Shown: positions 54,713-62,873 of the stretch, piece by piece
How positions within the stretch are numbered: the stretch's first letter is position 1
Layout: the number at the start of each line of letters is the position of its first letter
Origin: Clostridiaceae bacterium HFYG-1003
GTDB taxonomy: Bacteria; Bacillota; Clostridia; Clostridiales; Clostridiaceae
DNA: 64,000 nucleotides
Reading direction: 5' to 3'
Assembly (NCBI GenBank): GCA_024579835.1
Contig: CP102060.1
Span: 806,001 to 870,000, forward strand
Notes under the pieces: generated by a model
Database searches by the model: none
Told to the model about the DNA's origin: nothing
What the model saw: the letters and a program-made list of their open reading frames with translations, nothing else
Position numbers and translations under genes: made by a program

Positions 54713-55593
54713 TGGACGGGATCTTAGTCATTGACAAGGCCGAAGGGCTGACTTCCTTTGATGTGGTGGCCAAAGTACGCCGGCTGCTGCGCGAGAAAAA
54801 GTGCGGCCACACCGGAACGCTGGATCCCATGGCCACCGGCGTTCTGCCGGTGCTGCTGGGCAGCGCGACCAAGCTGTCGCCTTACCTGATGGACACCAAA
54901 AAGGAATATCTGGCCACCATGGTCCTGGGTCAGAGCACCGATACTCTCGACCGCACCGGGCAGGTCACGGAGGAAGCGGATCTGTCCGGTCACCGGATCA
55001 GCCGGGAACAGGTGGTAGCCGCCCTGGCGGATCTCACCGGAGACATTCTGCAGGAACCGCCCATGTATTCCGCATTGAAAAAAGACGGTGTCCGGCTGTA
55101 TGATCTGGCCCGGCAAGGGGTCACCCTGGAGCTGGAGAAGCGGCCCGTTACAATCTATGAACTGGAACTTACCGACTATTCCTTTCCCAGCATCAGTTTT
55201 CGGGCGGTGACCTCCAAGGGCACCTATGTCCGGAGCCTGGTTCGGGATCTGGCCAGGGCACTGGGCGTCCCCGGGACCATGACGGCGCTGCGCCGGACAC
55301 TGACCGGGGGATTCCCCATCGAAGCGGCTCACCGCCTCGATGAACTGGAAGCCCTTGACAGAGAAGGAATAATTGGTAGAATAATACAGGTTGAACAACC
55401 ATTATTGCATTATCCGGAACACCAGCTGGCGCAGGAATACCTGCGACTTCTCACCAACGGCGTCCGCCTGAAGGATCCCGGCGCAACCGCCGGCCTGACA
55501 GAAGGGCCGTATCGGATCAAATCAACGGAAGGCGAACTCATCGGACTGGCAGAATACAAGGACCGAGAACTGGTTCTGAGCTGGCGGGCATAG
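54712..55593 (+). CDS. truB: tRNA pseudouridine-55 synthase
   Basis: 293-residue enzyme that makes pseudouridine 55 in the T loop. The catalytic Asp is in G-H-T-G-T-L-D-P-M-A-T-G; K-E-Y-L-A-T-M-V-L-G and the P-P-M-Y-S-A-L-K motif follow. The C terminus carries a PUA-like extension. Overlaps nrnA (TGATG). Confidence 0.97.
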   Translation: MDGILVIDKAEGLTSFDVVAKVRRLLREKKCGHTGTLDPMATGVLPVLLGSATKLSPYLMDTKKEYLATMVLGQSTDTLDRTGQVTEEADLSGHRISREQVVAALADLTGDILQEPPMYSALKKDGVRLYDLARQGVTLELEKRPVTIYELELTDYSFPSISFRAVTSKGTYVRSLVRDLARALGVPGTMTALRRTLTGGFPIEAAHRLDELEALDREGIIGRIIQVEQPLLHYPEHQLAQEYLRLLTNGVRLKDPGATAGLTEGPYRIKSTEGELIGLAEYKDRELVLSWRA

Positions 55594-55602
55594 GGTGGTA
55601 GA

Positions 55603-56544
55603 ATGATTATTTTAGATAACAACAACACGAAAAAGCTGACCGAAAAAACCTATATTGCACTGGGCAGCTTTGACGGGCTGCACAAAGGCCACATGACCCT
55701 GATCAACCGGGTCGTGGACGAAGCGCTGCTCAACGGATGCAAGAGCCTGGTGTATACCTTTGCCAATCATCCGCTGTCGGTGGCGGCACCGGAGAGGATG
55801 CCCCGTCTGATCATGGACAATGAGCAGAAGCTGCACATTTTCCGGACAGCCGGCATCGATATGGTCGCGCTCATTGACTTTACCTATGAGTACATGCAGA
55901 CCAGCGCGGAAGATTTCATCAAGCTTCTCCTGGATCAGTACAATGCCCAGGGGCTGATTGTCGGCTTTAACTACAAGTACGGCCACATGAACAAGGGCGA
56001 TGTCAAATTCCTGCGGGAACTGGCGCAGAAGTATGACTTTGAGCTCATTGTCATCGAGCCGGAAACCGACGAAGAGGGACTGATTTCCTCCACTCGGATT
56101 CGCAACCTGATTCTGGAAGGCAAGGTCGGTGAGGCAGCTCGCCTCCTGGTTGAACCCTTCATGATGCGCGGCGTAATTGTCGGCGGCAAGAAAAAGGGCA
56201 AAGCCCTGGGTTTCCCCACGGCCAACATGACCATTGATTCCAAGTCCGTTCTGCCCCGGGAAGGCGTCTACTACACCAACATTGAAGTAGACGGCAAGCT
56301 CTACCGCGGCATTACCTCCGTGGGCGACAACCCGACGATTTCCGCAGACAACCCGGTTACCGTTGAGACCTATATCCTGGATTTCGACCGCGACATCTAC
56401 GGAGAACCGGTCAAGCTGTATTTCCTGGAATGGATGCGCGAGATGGTCAAGTACGAATCCATCGAAGAGCTGAAAGAGCAGCTGCGCCGCGACAACAACT
56501 ACGCAGCCACCCGGAATATGGCGAACCTGAGACAGGAAAAATAG
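55603..56544 (+). CDS. ribF: bifunctional riboflavin kinase/FAD synthetase
   Basis: 313-residue two-domain enzyme. The N-terminal adenylyltransferase half shows G-S-F-D-G-L-H-K-G-H and S-S-T-R-I-R. The C-terminal kinase half begins near residue 185 with G-K-K-K-G-K-A-L-G-F-P-T-A-N and includes G-V-Y-Y-T-N. It makes FMN and FAD. Follows truB by 9 bp in the standard truB-ribF-rpsO order. Confidence 0.96.
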   Translation: MIILDNNNTKKLTEKTYIALGSFDGLHKGHMTLINRVVDEALLNGCKSLVYTFANHPLSVAAPERMPRLIMDNEQKLHIFRTAGIDMVALIDFTYEYMQTSAEDFIKLLLDQYNAQGLIVGFNYKYGHMNKGDVKFLRELAQKYDFELIVIEPETDEEGLISSTRIRNLILEGKVGEAARLLVEPFMMRGVIVGGKKKGKALGFPTANMTIDSKSVLPREGVYYTNIEVDGKLYRGITSVGDNPTISADNPVTVETYILDFDRDIYGEPVKLYFLEWMREMVKYESIEELKEQLRRDNNYAATRNMANLRQEK

Positions 56545-56725
56545 TCATCCAAAGGCTTCCCAGACACCGGCAGCGCCGGCATCCGGGAAACGACCTGTCA
56601 CAGAGCATAAACCGGCGACAGGCTCAAGCTGGACTGCTTTGCCGGCATCAGAAAATCAGCCGGCAAAACAACCGAAAAAACATCGGAAATCACAAAAAAA
56701 ACTTACCAAATGAAGCGCTCTTTTC

Positions 56726-56754
56726 TTGCAATGATGGAGCAAATCAGTTAATAT
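56726..56754 (+). promoter_or_regulatory. promoter of rpsO
   Basis: TTGCAA (56726-56731), 17-bp spacer, TAATAT (56749-56754). The -35 sits in TTTCTTGCAATGA, the same 13-mer found at the rplS promoter. Confidence 0.8.
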
Positions 56755-56760
56755 AAAGAA

Positions 56761-56838
56761 CGGAACCCAGTTCTGTGACAAGGGAAAGCCGTCCCGGCTC
56801 TCGGATTTGGGCGATTAAACATCCCAGGAGGAATTACT
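56761..56838 (+). promoter_or_regulatory. rpsO leader, possible S15 autoregulatory site
   Basis: The leader holds GGG-CGATTAAACAT-CCC directly before AGGAGG, and an upstream GGGAAAGCCGTCCCGG segment. Such pairing near the ribosome binding site is expected for S15 autoregulation, but no fold was computed. Confidence 0.35.
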
Positions 56839-57105
56839 ATGTTAGACAAGGCAATCAAACAGGAAATCATTGAAACTCATGCCCGCCATGAGGGAGACAC
56901 CGGATCACCGGAAGTGCAGATCGCGATCCTGACCAAACGGATCAACGACCTCACCGAACACCTCAGAGAACACAAGAAAGACCACCACTCCAGAAGAGGT
57001 ATGTTCATGATGATCGGTCAGAGAAGAGGACTGCTCAACTACCTGATGAAGGAAGATATCCAGAGATACCGCGACATCATCGCTAAACTGAACATCAGAA
57101 AGTAA
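56839..57105 (+). CDS. rpsO: 30S ribosomal protein S15
   Basis: 88-residue S15, full length. [13 protein letters not shown] at residues 17-29 and K-D-H-H-S-R-R-G near residue 50 are rRNA-binding signatures. ATG after AGGAGG. Ends the supercluster and is followed by a terminator. Confidence 0.98.
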   Translation: MLDKAIKQEIIETHARHEGDTGSPEVQIAILTKRINDLTEHLREHKKDHHSRRGMFMMIGQRRGLLNYLMKEDIQRYRDIIAKLNIRK

Positions 57106-57116
57106 TTTTAAAAAAG

Positions 57117-57142
57117 AAACTGCCTTAACCGGCAGTTTTTTT
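57117..57142 (+). terminator. terminator after rpsO
   Basis: AAACTGCC (57117-57124), TTAACC loop, GGCAGTTT (57131-57138), then more T. Confidence 0.9.
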
Positions 57143-57184
57143 AATGTTGAACAAAGACCCGATAAGGCCGGATTCGGCTTCTGT

Positions 57185-57207
57185 TGATGAAGGAATCTCC
57201 TTCATCA
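57185..57207. other. perfect intergenic hairpin
   Basis: TGATGAAGGA (57185-57194), ATC loop, TCCTTCATCA (57198-57207). No T-run follows, so it is not an ordinary terminator. The surrounding 57143-57383 stretch has no gene. Confidence 0.5.
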
Positions 57208-57383
57208 CGGAGAACCACTTCAACTTGATCCTTTGATGTCTGAAGTGAAGCCTGGTGTAGCAAAACGTATCATTACCGATCCATCCGATTCCAGGATGAA
57301 TCAAACATGAAGGGTATCATGCATGGAGAGAGAGCCTTCCTTTGCTTATGTTCCTGTATCATTTTATAATCAAAAAGATAGTT

Positions 57384-57553
57384 GACTCATGAAGGTAACT
57401 GGATCATGAAGGTAACTGGATCATGAAGTTGTTTGGATCATGAAGGTAACTGGATCATGAAGTTGTTTGGATCATGAAGGTAATTGGATCATGTAGCTGT
57501 TTGGCTCATGAAGGTAATTGGATCATGAAGCTGTTTGGATTATGAAGCTGTTC
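57384..57553. repeat. 17-bp tandem repeat, ten copies, alternating types
   Basis: Ten consecutive 17-bp units starting GGATCATGAAG. Units ending GTAACT or GTAATT mostly alternate with units ending TTGTTT or CTGTTT, giving a 34-bp higher-order period from the second unit on. No unique spacers, so it is not a CRISPR array. Non-coding. Confidence 0.92.
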
Positions 57554-57707
57554 GAATGATCCAGCCATGGAATAAATCGAAGTCAGGAATATGAAACTGT
57601 CGATTCACCAGGGGAGTTGATTCGACTATGGAAATAATCTCAGGAAAATCATTCTGTATTATCAGGAATCCGAAGGAAAGCGGGGGCATTTCAGAGTAGC
57701 TGTCGTT

Positions 57708-57737
57708 TTGCCAGGAGTGCAGAACTTCCTGTATAAT
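57708..57737 (+). promoter_or_regulatory. promoter of the thiM-thiE unit
   Basis: TTGCCA (57708-57713), 18-bp spacer, TATAAT (57732-57737), about 50 bp before the TPP riboswitch. The 57554-57707 stretch shows no gene. Confidence 0.7.
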
Positions 57738-57789
57738 AGGTTCTGGAACGCAGCTGTGCTGAGGGTTCCAGCTGAAAATGAATAATGTT

Positions 57790-57873
57790 CAACGGGGAGC
57801 TTGTAGACAGGCTGAGAGGAAGATGGGATCTTCGACCCTTATACCTGAAGTGGGTAATGCCAACGTAGGAACA
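57790..57873 (+). promoter_or_regulatory. TPP riboswitch (THI element)
   Basis: Conserved aptamer strings in order: CGGGGAGC, GGCTGAGAGG, GACCCTTATACCTGA, TGGGTAATGCCAACGTAGGA. With the terminator that follows it forms an OFF switch: bound thiamine pyrophosphate favours termination ahead of thiM-thiE. Confidence 0.95.
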
Positions 57874-57878
57874 ATTTG

Positions 57879-57928
57879 CGAACAATGTGAATGGGCCGAG
57901 GGCGTGCCTGTCCGCATTGTTCGTTTTT
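57879..57928 (+). terminator. TPP riboswitch expression platform terminator
   Basis: CGAACAATGTG (57879-57889) / CGCATTGTTCG (57913-57923) stem with one wobble pair, then TTTTT. The 5' arm begins right after the aptamer's last conserved bases. Confidence 0.85.
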
Positions 57929-57967
57929 GCATTGTCGAGAAGAATTTAAGAAGTCTTGGGGGATTGT

Positions 57968-58789
57968 ATGTTCGGAAGCTATCTGGAACGGGTAAGGGCG
58001 GTTCGTCCGCTGATTCATAATATAACCAACTATGTCACGGTCAATGATGTGGCGAATATGCTGTTGGCCGCCGGCGCGAGTCCGATCATGGCGGATGAGC
58101 CGCAGGAGGCAGCGCAGATCACGGCGCTCTGCAGCGGGCTGAACATCAACCTGGGAACACTGAATGCCCGGACCATTGAGGGCATGCTGGCGGCCGGTGT
58201 GCGGTCCAAAGAACTGGCCCATGTCACGCTGCTGGATCCAGTGGGGGCTGGGGCCAGTGACCTGCGGACTCAGACCGCGATCAATCTGATGGATGCCATT
58301 GGTTTTGACATCATTCGGGGGAACATTTCGGAAATCAAGACACTGGCGAAGGGATCAGGGACAACCCGCGGAGTGGACGCGGATCCCGGGGATGTCATCA
58401 CCGAAGACAATTTGCCGGAGATGATCCACTTTGCCGGGGATTTCGCGAAACAGCGGGGCTGCATCGCCGTCATCACCGGAGCCATTGATCTGGTCAGCGA
58501 CGGAGAGCGCTGTTATGTCATTCGCAACGGACATCCGCGGATGAGCCGGATTACCGGAAGCGGCTGCATGCTCTCCGGACTGATGACTGCTTTTGCGGCG
58601 GCGAATCCGGCTCATCTGCTGGAAGCCTGCGCGGCGGCGGTATGCACCATGGGCCTGGCCGGGGAAATCGGGCACAAGCGACTGCTGGCCGGTGAAGGCA
58701 ACGCCACTTACCGCAGCCGGCTCATCGATGCGGTGGATCAAATGACCGGGGAAGACCTGGAACAAGGAGCAAATTATGAACTTCGATAA
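57968..58789 (+). CDS. thiM: hydroxyethylthiazole kinase
   Basis: 273-residue ribokinase-fold enzyme that phosphorylates the thiamine thiazole moiety in salvage. P-L-I-H-N-I-T-N-Y-V-T near the N terminus, D-P-V-G-A-G-A in the middle and the anion hole G-S-G-C-M-L-S-G are present. ATG 57968 follows GGGGGA; a TTG at 57956 is in frame but lies within that site. Controlled by the TPP riboswitch. Overlaps thiE by 14 bp. Confidence 0.96.
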   Translation: MFGSYLERVRAVRPLIHNITNYVTVNDVANMLLAAGASPIMADEPQEAAQITALCSGLNINLGTLNARTIEGMLAAGVRSKELAHVTLLDPVGAGASDLRTQTAINLMDAIGFDIIRGNISEIKTLAKGSGTTRGVDADPGDVITEDNLPEMIHFAGDFAKQRGCIAVITGAIDLVSDGERCYVIRNGHPRMSRITGSGCMLSGLMTAFAAANPAHLLEACAAAVCTMGLAGEIGHKRLLAGEGNATYRSRLIDAVDQMTGEDLEQGANYELR

Positions 58790-59414
58790 GACGAACTTGC
58801 TGCTGTACGCGGTAACTGACCGCAGCTGGCTGAATGGTGCGACACTCTATGATCAGGTGGAAGCAGCGCTCAAGGGCGGAACGACCTTTGTCCAGCTGCG
58901 GGAGAAGGAACTGGCGGAATCATCCTATCGCGAGGAAGCCGGACGAATCCGGGATCTGTGCCGGTCCTGGAAAGTGCCCTTTGTCATCAACGACAATGTG
59001 GAGCTGGCGGCTGAACTCGATGCCGACGGGGTCCATGTGGGTCAGTCGGATCTGGAGGCAGAAACGGCCCGAAGAATCCTGGGACCGGATAAGATCATTG
59101 GAGTATCGGTCAAAACTGTGGAGCAGGCGTTGAAAGCTCAGGCAGCCGGAGCAGCTTATCTGGGTGTGGGCGCCGTCTTTCCGACGCAGTCCAAGCGGGA
59201 TGCCGATTCGATCACCCGCGATGCGCTGACGGGAATCACCCGGGCGGTTGAGATTCCGGTCGTGGCCATCGGCGGGATTCAGGAACACAACATCATGGAA
59301 CTGACTGGCTGCGGCGTTGATGGCGTTGCGGTCATCAGCGCCCTCTTTGCTCAGCCCGATATCCGCCTGGCCACACAGCGGCTGAAGGCCCTGGTGGAGC
59401 AGATAGTGAAATGA
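58776..59414 (+). CDS. thiE: thiamine-phosphate synthase
   Basis: 212-residue TIM-barrel enzyme that joins HMP-PP and thiazole phosphate. V-Q-L-R-E-K, I-N-D-N-V-E-L-A, D-G-V-H-V-G-Q-S-D and A-I-G-G-I are the substrate and phosphate motifs. ATG after AAGGAG inside the thiM end. thiM-thiE form a salvage pair; thiC/thiD are not in the window. Confidence 0.96.
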   Translation: MNFDKTNLLLYAVTDRSWLNGATLYDQVEAALKGGTTFVQLREKELAESSYREEAGRIRDLCRSWKVPFVINDNVELAAELDADGVHVGQSDLEAETARRILGPDKIIGVSVKTVEQALKAQAAGAAYLGVGAVFPTQSKRDADSITRDALTGITRAVEIPVVAIGGIQEHNIMELTGCGVDGVAVISALFAQPDIRLATQRLKALVEQIVK

Positions 59415-59520
59415 TCCGGGAAGTCAGAGGGCAAGTCGTCTCTTGCCGGGATTAATATGCAGGACAGGAGATGCATACTGGCTGATTAAAAGACAGATCT
59501 GGAACAATTGTGTGCATGAA

Positions 59521-59680
59521 CTCCGGGACGGGCAGCCGGCTTATGAGTTCAGAAGGCAGGAACTCTGGCAGAGTCCGGAGCCGCTGGGGGGGAGCGCCCC
59601 AGGGCGGTGCAATGACAGCGATGGGAAGCCGTGTTCCGGCGTGAGAGGAGACCAGGGAGTCTCGACCGAACAGCAGTGAG
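59521..59680 (+). promoter_or_regulatory. structured leader, possible cobalamin-type riboswitch
   Basis: The roughly 340-bp stretch before thiW is GC-rich and rich in short hairpins. In order it shows AGGAA and GAGTCCGG (about 59575), a CTGGGG/CCCCAG stem (about 59583-59600), GACAGCGATGGGAAG (about 59614), GCCG/CGGC, and GAGAGGAGACC (about 59646). GGGAAG followed by AGGAGACC resembles the 3' half of cobalamin riboswitches (B12 box). The 5' half fits poorly and no TPP CTGAGA box is present, so this is a candidate. Confidence 0.4.
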
Positions 59681-59755
59681 TTTGCTGTGCCCGAAAAAAG
59701 GGCGGCGGTATCGCAGGTCCGCCTTCTGAAAAGTTCATCATAAAGGAGTCAGAAT

Positions 59756-60277
59756 GTGAAACAACACGCATCCGTTCAAAAATTAGCGCTGGCTGGTCTG
59801 TTCAGTGCCTTAGCCGTTTCAGGCAGCCTCATTTCCTTCCCGGTTCTTGGCAGCAAGTGTGCGCCCATCCAGCATATGGTCAATATCCTCAGCGCGCTGT
59901 TGCTGGGTCCCTGGGGGGCTTTCGCCGTGGCCTTCACCTCCAGCTTTCTGCGCAATCTGCTGGGCCTGGGCAGTCTTCTGGCATTTCCTGGGAGCATGTG
60001 CGGAGCCCTGGTCTGTGGCCTGATTTATCAGAAAACAAAAAGTCTGCCGCTGACGCTTCTGGGGGAGATCCTGGGAACCGGAATTCTAGGCGGACTTCTG
60101 GCATATCCCACAGCAGTTCTGCTGATGGGCAAATCATCCGCCAACCTGGCTATAACGGTCTACATCCTGCCCTTTCTTATTTCCACGGTCGCCGGGTCCC
60201 TCCTGGCCGGCACTTTGATTTTCTCCCTGAACCGAAGCGGAGTGCTCCGTCAGCTGGGGCTTCAAGCCCGGCATTAA
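59756..60277 (+). CDS. thiW: ThiW-type ECF transporter S component
   Basis: 173-residue membrane protein with five to six hydrophobic segments. G-S-K-C-A-P-I-Q-H-M-V-N and L-L-G-P-W-x-A-F-x-V-A-F, then R-N-L-L-G-L-G-S-L-L-A-F-P-G-S-M, are close to the ThiW family, believed to bind a thiamine precursor (thiazole) for energy-coupling-factor uptake. GTG start with AAAGGAG upstream. Placement after thiM-thiE supports thiazole salvage. The EcfA/T module is elsewhere. If its leader is a cobalamin riboswitch, the substrate could instead be related to corrinoids. Confidence 0.82.
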   Translation: MKQHASVQKLALAGLFSALAVSGSLISFPVLGSKCAPIQHMVNILSALLLGPWGAFAVAFTSSFLRNLLGLGSLLAFPGSMCGALVCGLIYQKTKSLPLTLLGEILGTGILGGLLAYPTAVLLMGKSSANLAITVYILPFLISTVAGSLLAGTLIFSLNRSGVLRQLGLQARH

Positions 60278-60397
60278 GATCCGGATCGTTTTATTATGCT
60301 GCTACAGTTAAAAATGCTCGTTGACTGCCTGGCAAAAGATTCAGTCACCGCATACAGAGGACTGAGCGGTGTCTTTGACCGCGTTCATATGCTTCAG

Positions 60398-60446
60398 AAA
60401 AGCCCTTTCCGGGCATCGTCTGCGATACCGGAAAGGGCTTTTTTGT
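60398..60446. terminator. bidirectional terminator between convergent genes
   Basis: 15-bp perfect stem AAAAGCCCTTTCCGG (60398-60412) / CCGGAAAGGGCTTTT (60428-60442), with inner ATCG/CGAT pairing and flanking A- and T-runs. It can serve thiW on + and the deacetylase-like gene on -. Confidence 0.9.
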
Positions 60447-60520
60447 TCTTGGCGAAAACTAAATGATGAAGTAAGGGGAGAAATCCGCCTGAAATCTATC
60501 ATTGGAAGTCTCTCTTTCAA

Positions 60521-61864
60521 TTATATTTTCTGTACCTTGGTCCAGAGCAGATCCATCGGCTGTGCGCTCTCTGCGGTGATGGTCAGCGTGATCTTGTCAC
60601 AGCCGGGCGGGATGATGAACACCAGCCGCTTCTGGCCATTGTCCTCCAGGTCGGAGGTGGTTGTTTTGCTGAGCAGGTTGCCGCGGCCGTCATGGATCCT
60701 CAAGGTGAGTTTTCCAGTGGAGCCGGCGGTCTGAACCAGGGCTTCATAGCTCTCGCCATCCGCTTTTTTTCGGATCAGGCGATCCATCTCCAGCTTGAGC
60801 TGGGAGGTGCCGTCTCCGGACAGTCGGAGCGAAGCGGCCAGCTGACTGCCGTCATTTTGGAACCGGTCCGGGGTAAAGGACGATTTGGCCGAATAGGGCA
60901 GGGTCAGATCCAAATCAAGAAGCCGCAGGCGGTGCTCGGAGTGATCGGCGAACATCAGACCGGAGGGGGTTAAAATTTCCAGGGTACCGTCGGAGCGTTT
61001 CGCCTGAAGATAATCCAGCACCTTCAAAAAGTCTTCCAGGCTCAGATTCCCGGGAAGCCCGAGATTGCCGCAGTGAATCATCAGTTCCAGTCCGGTTTTG
61101 TCCTGAATCACTTCGTCAATGGAGCGGATGATTTCATCATATTGAACCCGACCGTCGCTGATGGTCAGATGGTTGGCTCCGTGATAGCGAGTGCTGGGCA
61201 GCTGGCGGATCGAACCCCAGGCATAGGCTTCGCTGAGGGCATAGGTCTGCTGAATCAGCCGCCCGGGAATTTCACTGTAGTCCTCTGGCCGGACCAGCAG
61301 TCCGTACGGCCGCTGGTTGTAATACTTGGTGACGCCGGGCAGAATAAATCCCTGGACTTTGATGTCATGGCTTTCAATTTCTTTTTTTGATCCCACTATA
61401 TTTTCGACGAGTCGGTTAAAGTCTTTGTAGTCACGGTGATCTGTACCATGGGACCAGATTTCCAGACCGCCTCGATTCCAGTGTATGATGTCAGACCAGG
61501 TGCATTGTGCTCCCCAGTGAATATTCTGAAATTCGGAAATCAGAGCCATGGAAGCGGGAAGTTCACGTTTTTTCAATTCAGGGAAGACCTGGGCTCGGAA
61601 CGTGTTCTGCCAGTCATCAAAGCGCAGCGCGATGACTGCCTTGTCTCCGACGCCAATTCGCTGACCTTTAGCTTCCCGGGTTTCCCGAAGCAATCGGGCC
61701 GTATTGTCCGGATTCAGCCGCAGATTGTAGCGATAGGGGACATTCTTTACGATGTCTGAGGAATGAAAGCTTGCCGGGATTTTCGAACTGGCGTCGGATA
61801 CGACGCAGGAGGAAATCAGACAGAATATGAGAAATAGTAAAAATATGGATCGTAATCTGCGCAT
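60521..61864 (-). CDS. polysaccharide deacetylase-like lipoprotein
   Basis: 447-residue protein with a lipoprotein signal peptide: positively charged start, hydrophobic core, lipobox L-I-S-S-C with Cys at about residue 20. The central part looks like a NodB/polysaccharide deacetylase fold: A-L-R-F-D-D-W (metal and base Asp) and W-S-H-G-T-D-H. The C-terminal 150 residues form a beta-rich domain of unknown role. Start ATG (- strand) has AGGAGGG upstream. Anchored outside the membrane; it may trim an envelope glycan. The substrate is not readable. Confidence 0.78.
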   Translation of the reverse strand: MRRLRSIFLLFLIFCLISSCVVSDASSKIPASFHSSDIVKNVPYRYNLRLNPDNTARLLRETREAKGQRIGVGDKAVIALRFDDWQNTFRAQVFPELKKRELPASMALISEFQNIHWGAQCTWSDIIHWNRGGLEIWSHGTDHRDYKDFNRLVENIVGSKKEIESHDIKVQGFILPGVTKYYNQRPYGLLVRPEDYSEIPGRLIQQTYALSEAYAWGSIRQLPSTRYHGANHLTISDGRVQYDEIIRSIDEVIQDKTGLELMIHCGNLGLPGNLSLEDFLKVLDYLQAKRSDGTLEILTPSGLMFADHSEHRLRLLDLDLTLPYSAKSSFTPDRFQNDGSQLAASLRLSGDGTSQLKLEMDRLIRKKADGESYEALVQTAGSTGKLTLRIHDGRGNLLSKTTTSDLEDNGQKRLVFIIPPGCDKITLTITAESAQPMDLLWTKVQKI

Positions 61865-62069
61865 TTTTTCCCTCCTGTGAACGTACTGTCCTGTTTCTAT
61901 TTAAGCATCGATGCAGTTTGGAGTAAATAGATGACCAGTGTCTGGCTGCGGCTTTTTGAGCAATCATTCGATCGGGAGAGGGATTGAAATGGAGAGGGAT
62001 GTTGCCACCACCGGCTTTTATAAAGCGAAGAACCCGGACAAGTTTTTTTAACGGAGTGACTGATTCACT

Positions 62070-62123
62070 CCGGCAGGATTCAGTCTTCCGGCAGAATTCA
62101 TTCTTCCGGCAGGATTCAGTCTT
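62070..62123. repeat. 18-bp intergenic tandem repeat, three copies
   Basis: CCGGCAGGATTCAGTCTT at 62070-62087, 62088-62105 (two changes) and 62106-62123; the first and third are identical. A GGAGTG/CACTCC hairpin lies just before. The remaining 61865-62069 stretch shows no gene, only the - strand promoter region of the deacetylase-like gene. Confidence 0.88.
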
Positions 62124-62149
62124 TCGGTTTGGGTTTCAGAACATAGCCA

Positions 62150-62197
62150 AAAAATAAGATCCGGAGGGATCGCGCCTGGGCGGTATCCCTCCGGATC
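62150..62197 (-). terminator. terminator of the - strand zinc-ribbon genes
   Basis: 13-bp perfect stem GATCCGGAGGGAT (62158-62170) / ATCCCTCCGGATC (62185-62197). On the - strand it is followed by TTATTTTTT. Confidence 0.85.
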
Positions 62198-62216
62198 AAT
62201 TTGATCAGAATACGGG

Positions 62217-62813
62217 CTAATCGTGGAAGAACCAGTTTTCACTGTCATCGGTGCTGGTCAGTGCCGGTGTCATGGTCATCATGTCTTTGTCGTCATTGAA
62301 TTCAATTTTGATGAGTCGCTCGACCGAACTGCTGGTAACCTTTATGGTATCTTTCCCGATTACATCATAGTCGTAGGTTGCGATCTTGGAATTTAGAAAT
62401 GCGTAAGAGGAATTGAAGTTATATTCGATCTCGTCCTCGGAGAAGTCCAGTTCCAGCTGGAAGGTAGTCGTATCGCTTGTCTCGATGCGGCTCCAGTCTT
62501 TGAGCAGGAGTTTTTTCAGTTCGGCTTTTCCCTGGTTCTGCCAGAGGAGAAAGCCAACGACCAGTGCCAGTACGACGCCAATCACCGGAAGATATTTTTT
62601 AAAGGGGACAGCGGACCATGATTGAACCGGCTGGATCGGTCCGGGAGCCTCAGAGCTTGATACCACCAGAGGTCCGTCGCCGGCCAAGGGGGAATCCGAT
62701 GCCTGTATGACCGTGCCGTGAGGTTCAGCCTGACCTGGGGTGGTTTTATGACCGCAGGTGGGACAGAAATTGCTTTGTTCAGGAATGGTGCTGCCGCATT
62801 TGGTACAATTCAT
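62217..62813 (-). CDS. zinc-ribbon membrane protein
   Basis: 198-residue protein. N-terminal zinc ribbon C3-x2-C6-x10-C17-x2-C20-G, a Pro/Ser/Gly-rich linker (about 25-70), one TM segment (about 75-95) and an extracytoplasmic beta-rich domain starting D-W-S. RBS AAGGAG upstream on the - strand. It lies 60 bp downstream of the next gene on the same strand, so the two form an operon ending at the 62158 hairpin. Function unknown; the layout recurs in the two larger zinc-ribbon proteins. Confidence 0.8.
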   Translation of the reverse strand: MNCTKCGSTIPEQSNFCPTCGHKTTPGQAEPHGTVIQASDSPLAGDGPLVVSSSEAPGPIQPVQSWSAVPFKKYLPVIGVVLALVVGFLLWQNQGKAELKKLLLKDWSRIETSDTTTFQLELDFSEDEIEYNFNSSYAFLNSKIATYDYDVIGKDTIKVTSSSVERLIKIEFNDDKDMMTMTPALTSTDDSENWFFHD

Positions 62814-62873
62814 AATATTTCTCCTTCAGTTTGATTTTTTAGGCTGAAAGTGCGTCTGGTTATGTTCTGAGGG

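Noticed and set aside
56430-56756. 108-codon open frame at the ribF end
   Set aside because: It overlaps ribF in another frame and runs into the rpsO promoter; no RBS or domain is seen.
57384-57553. CRISPR array
   Set aside because: Units are directly abutting 17-mers with no unique spacers, and no cas genes are near.
57778-58020. 80-codon open frame before thiM
   Set aside because: It lies over the TPP riboswitch and its terminator; those RNA features explain the sequence.
59685-59735. Second T-box near thiW
   Set aside because: AGGGCGGCGGTATCGCAGG resembles a T-box only loosely, with no stem I motif upstream and no T-run terminator downstream.
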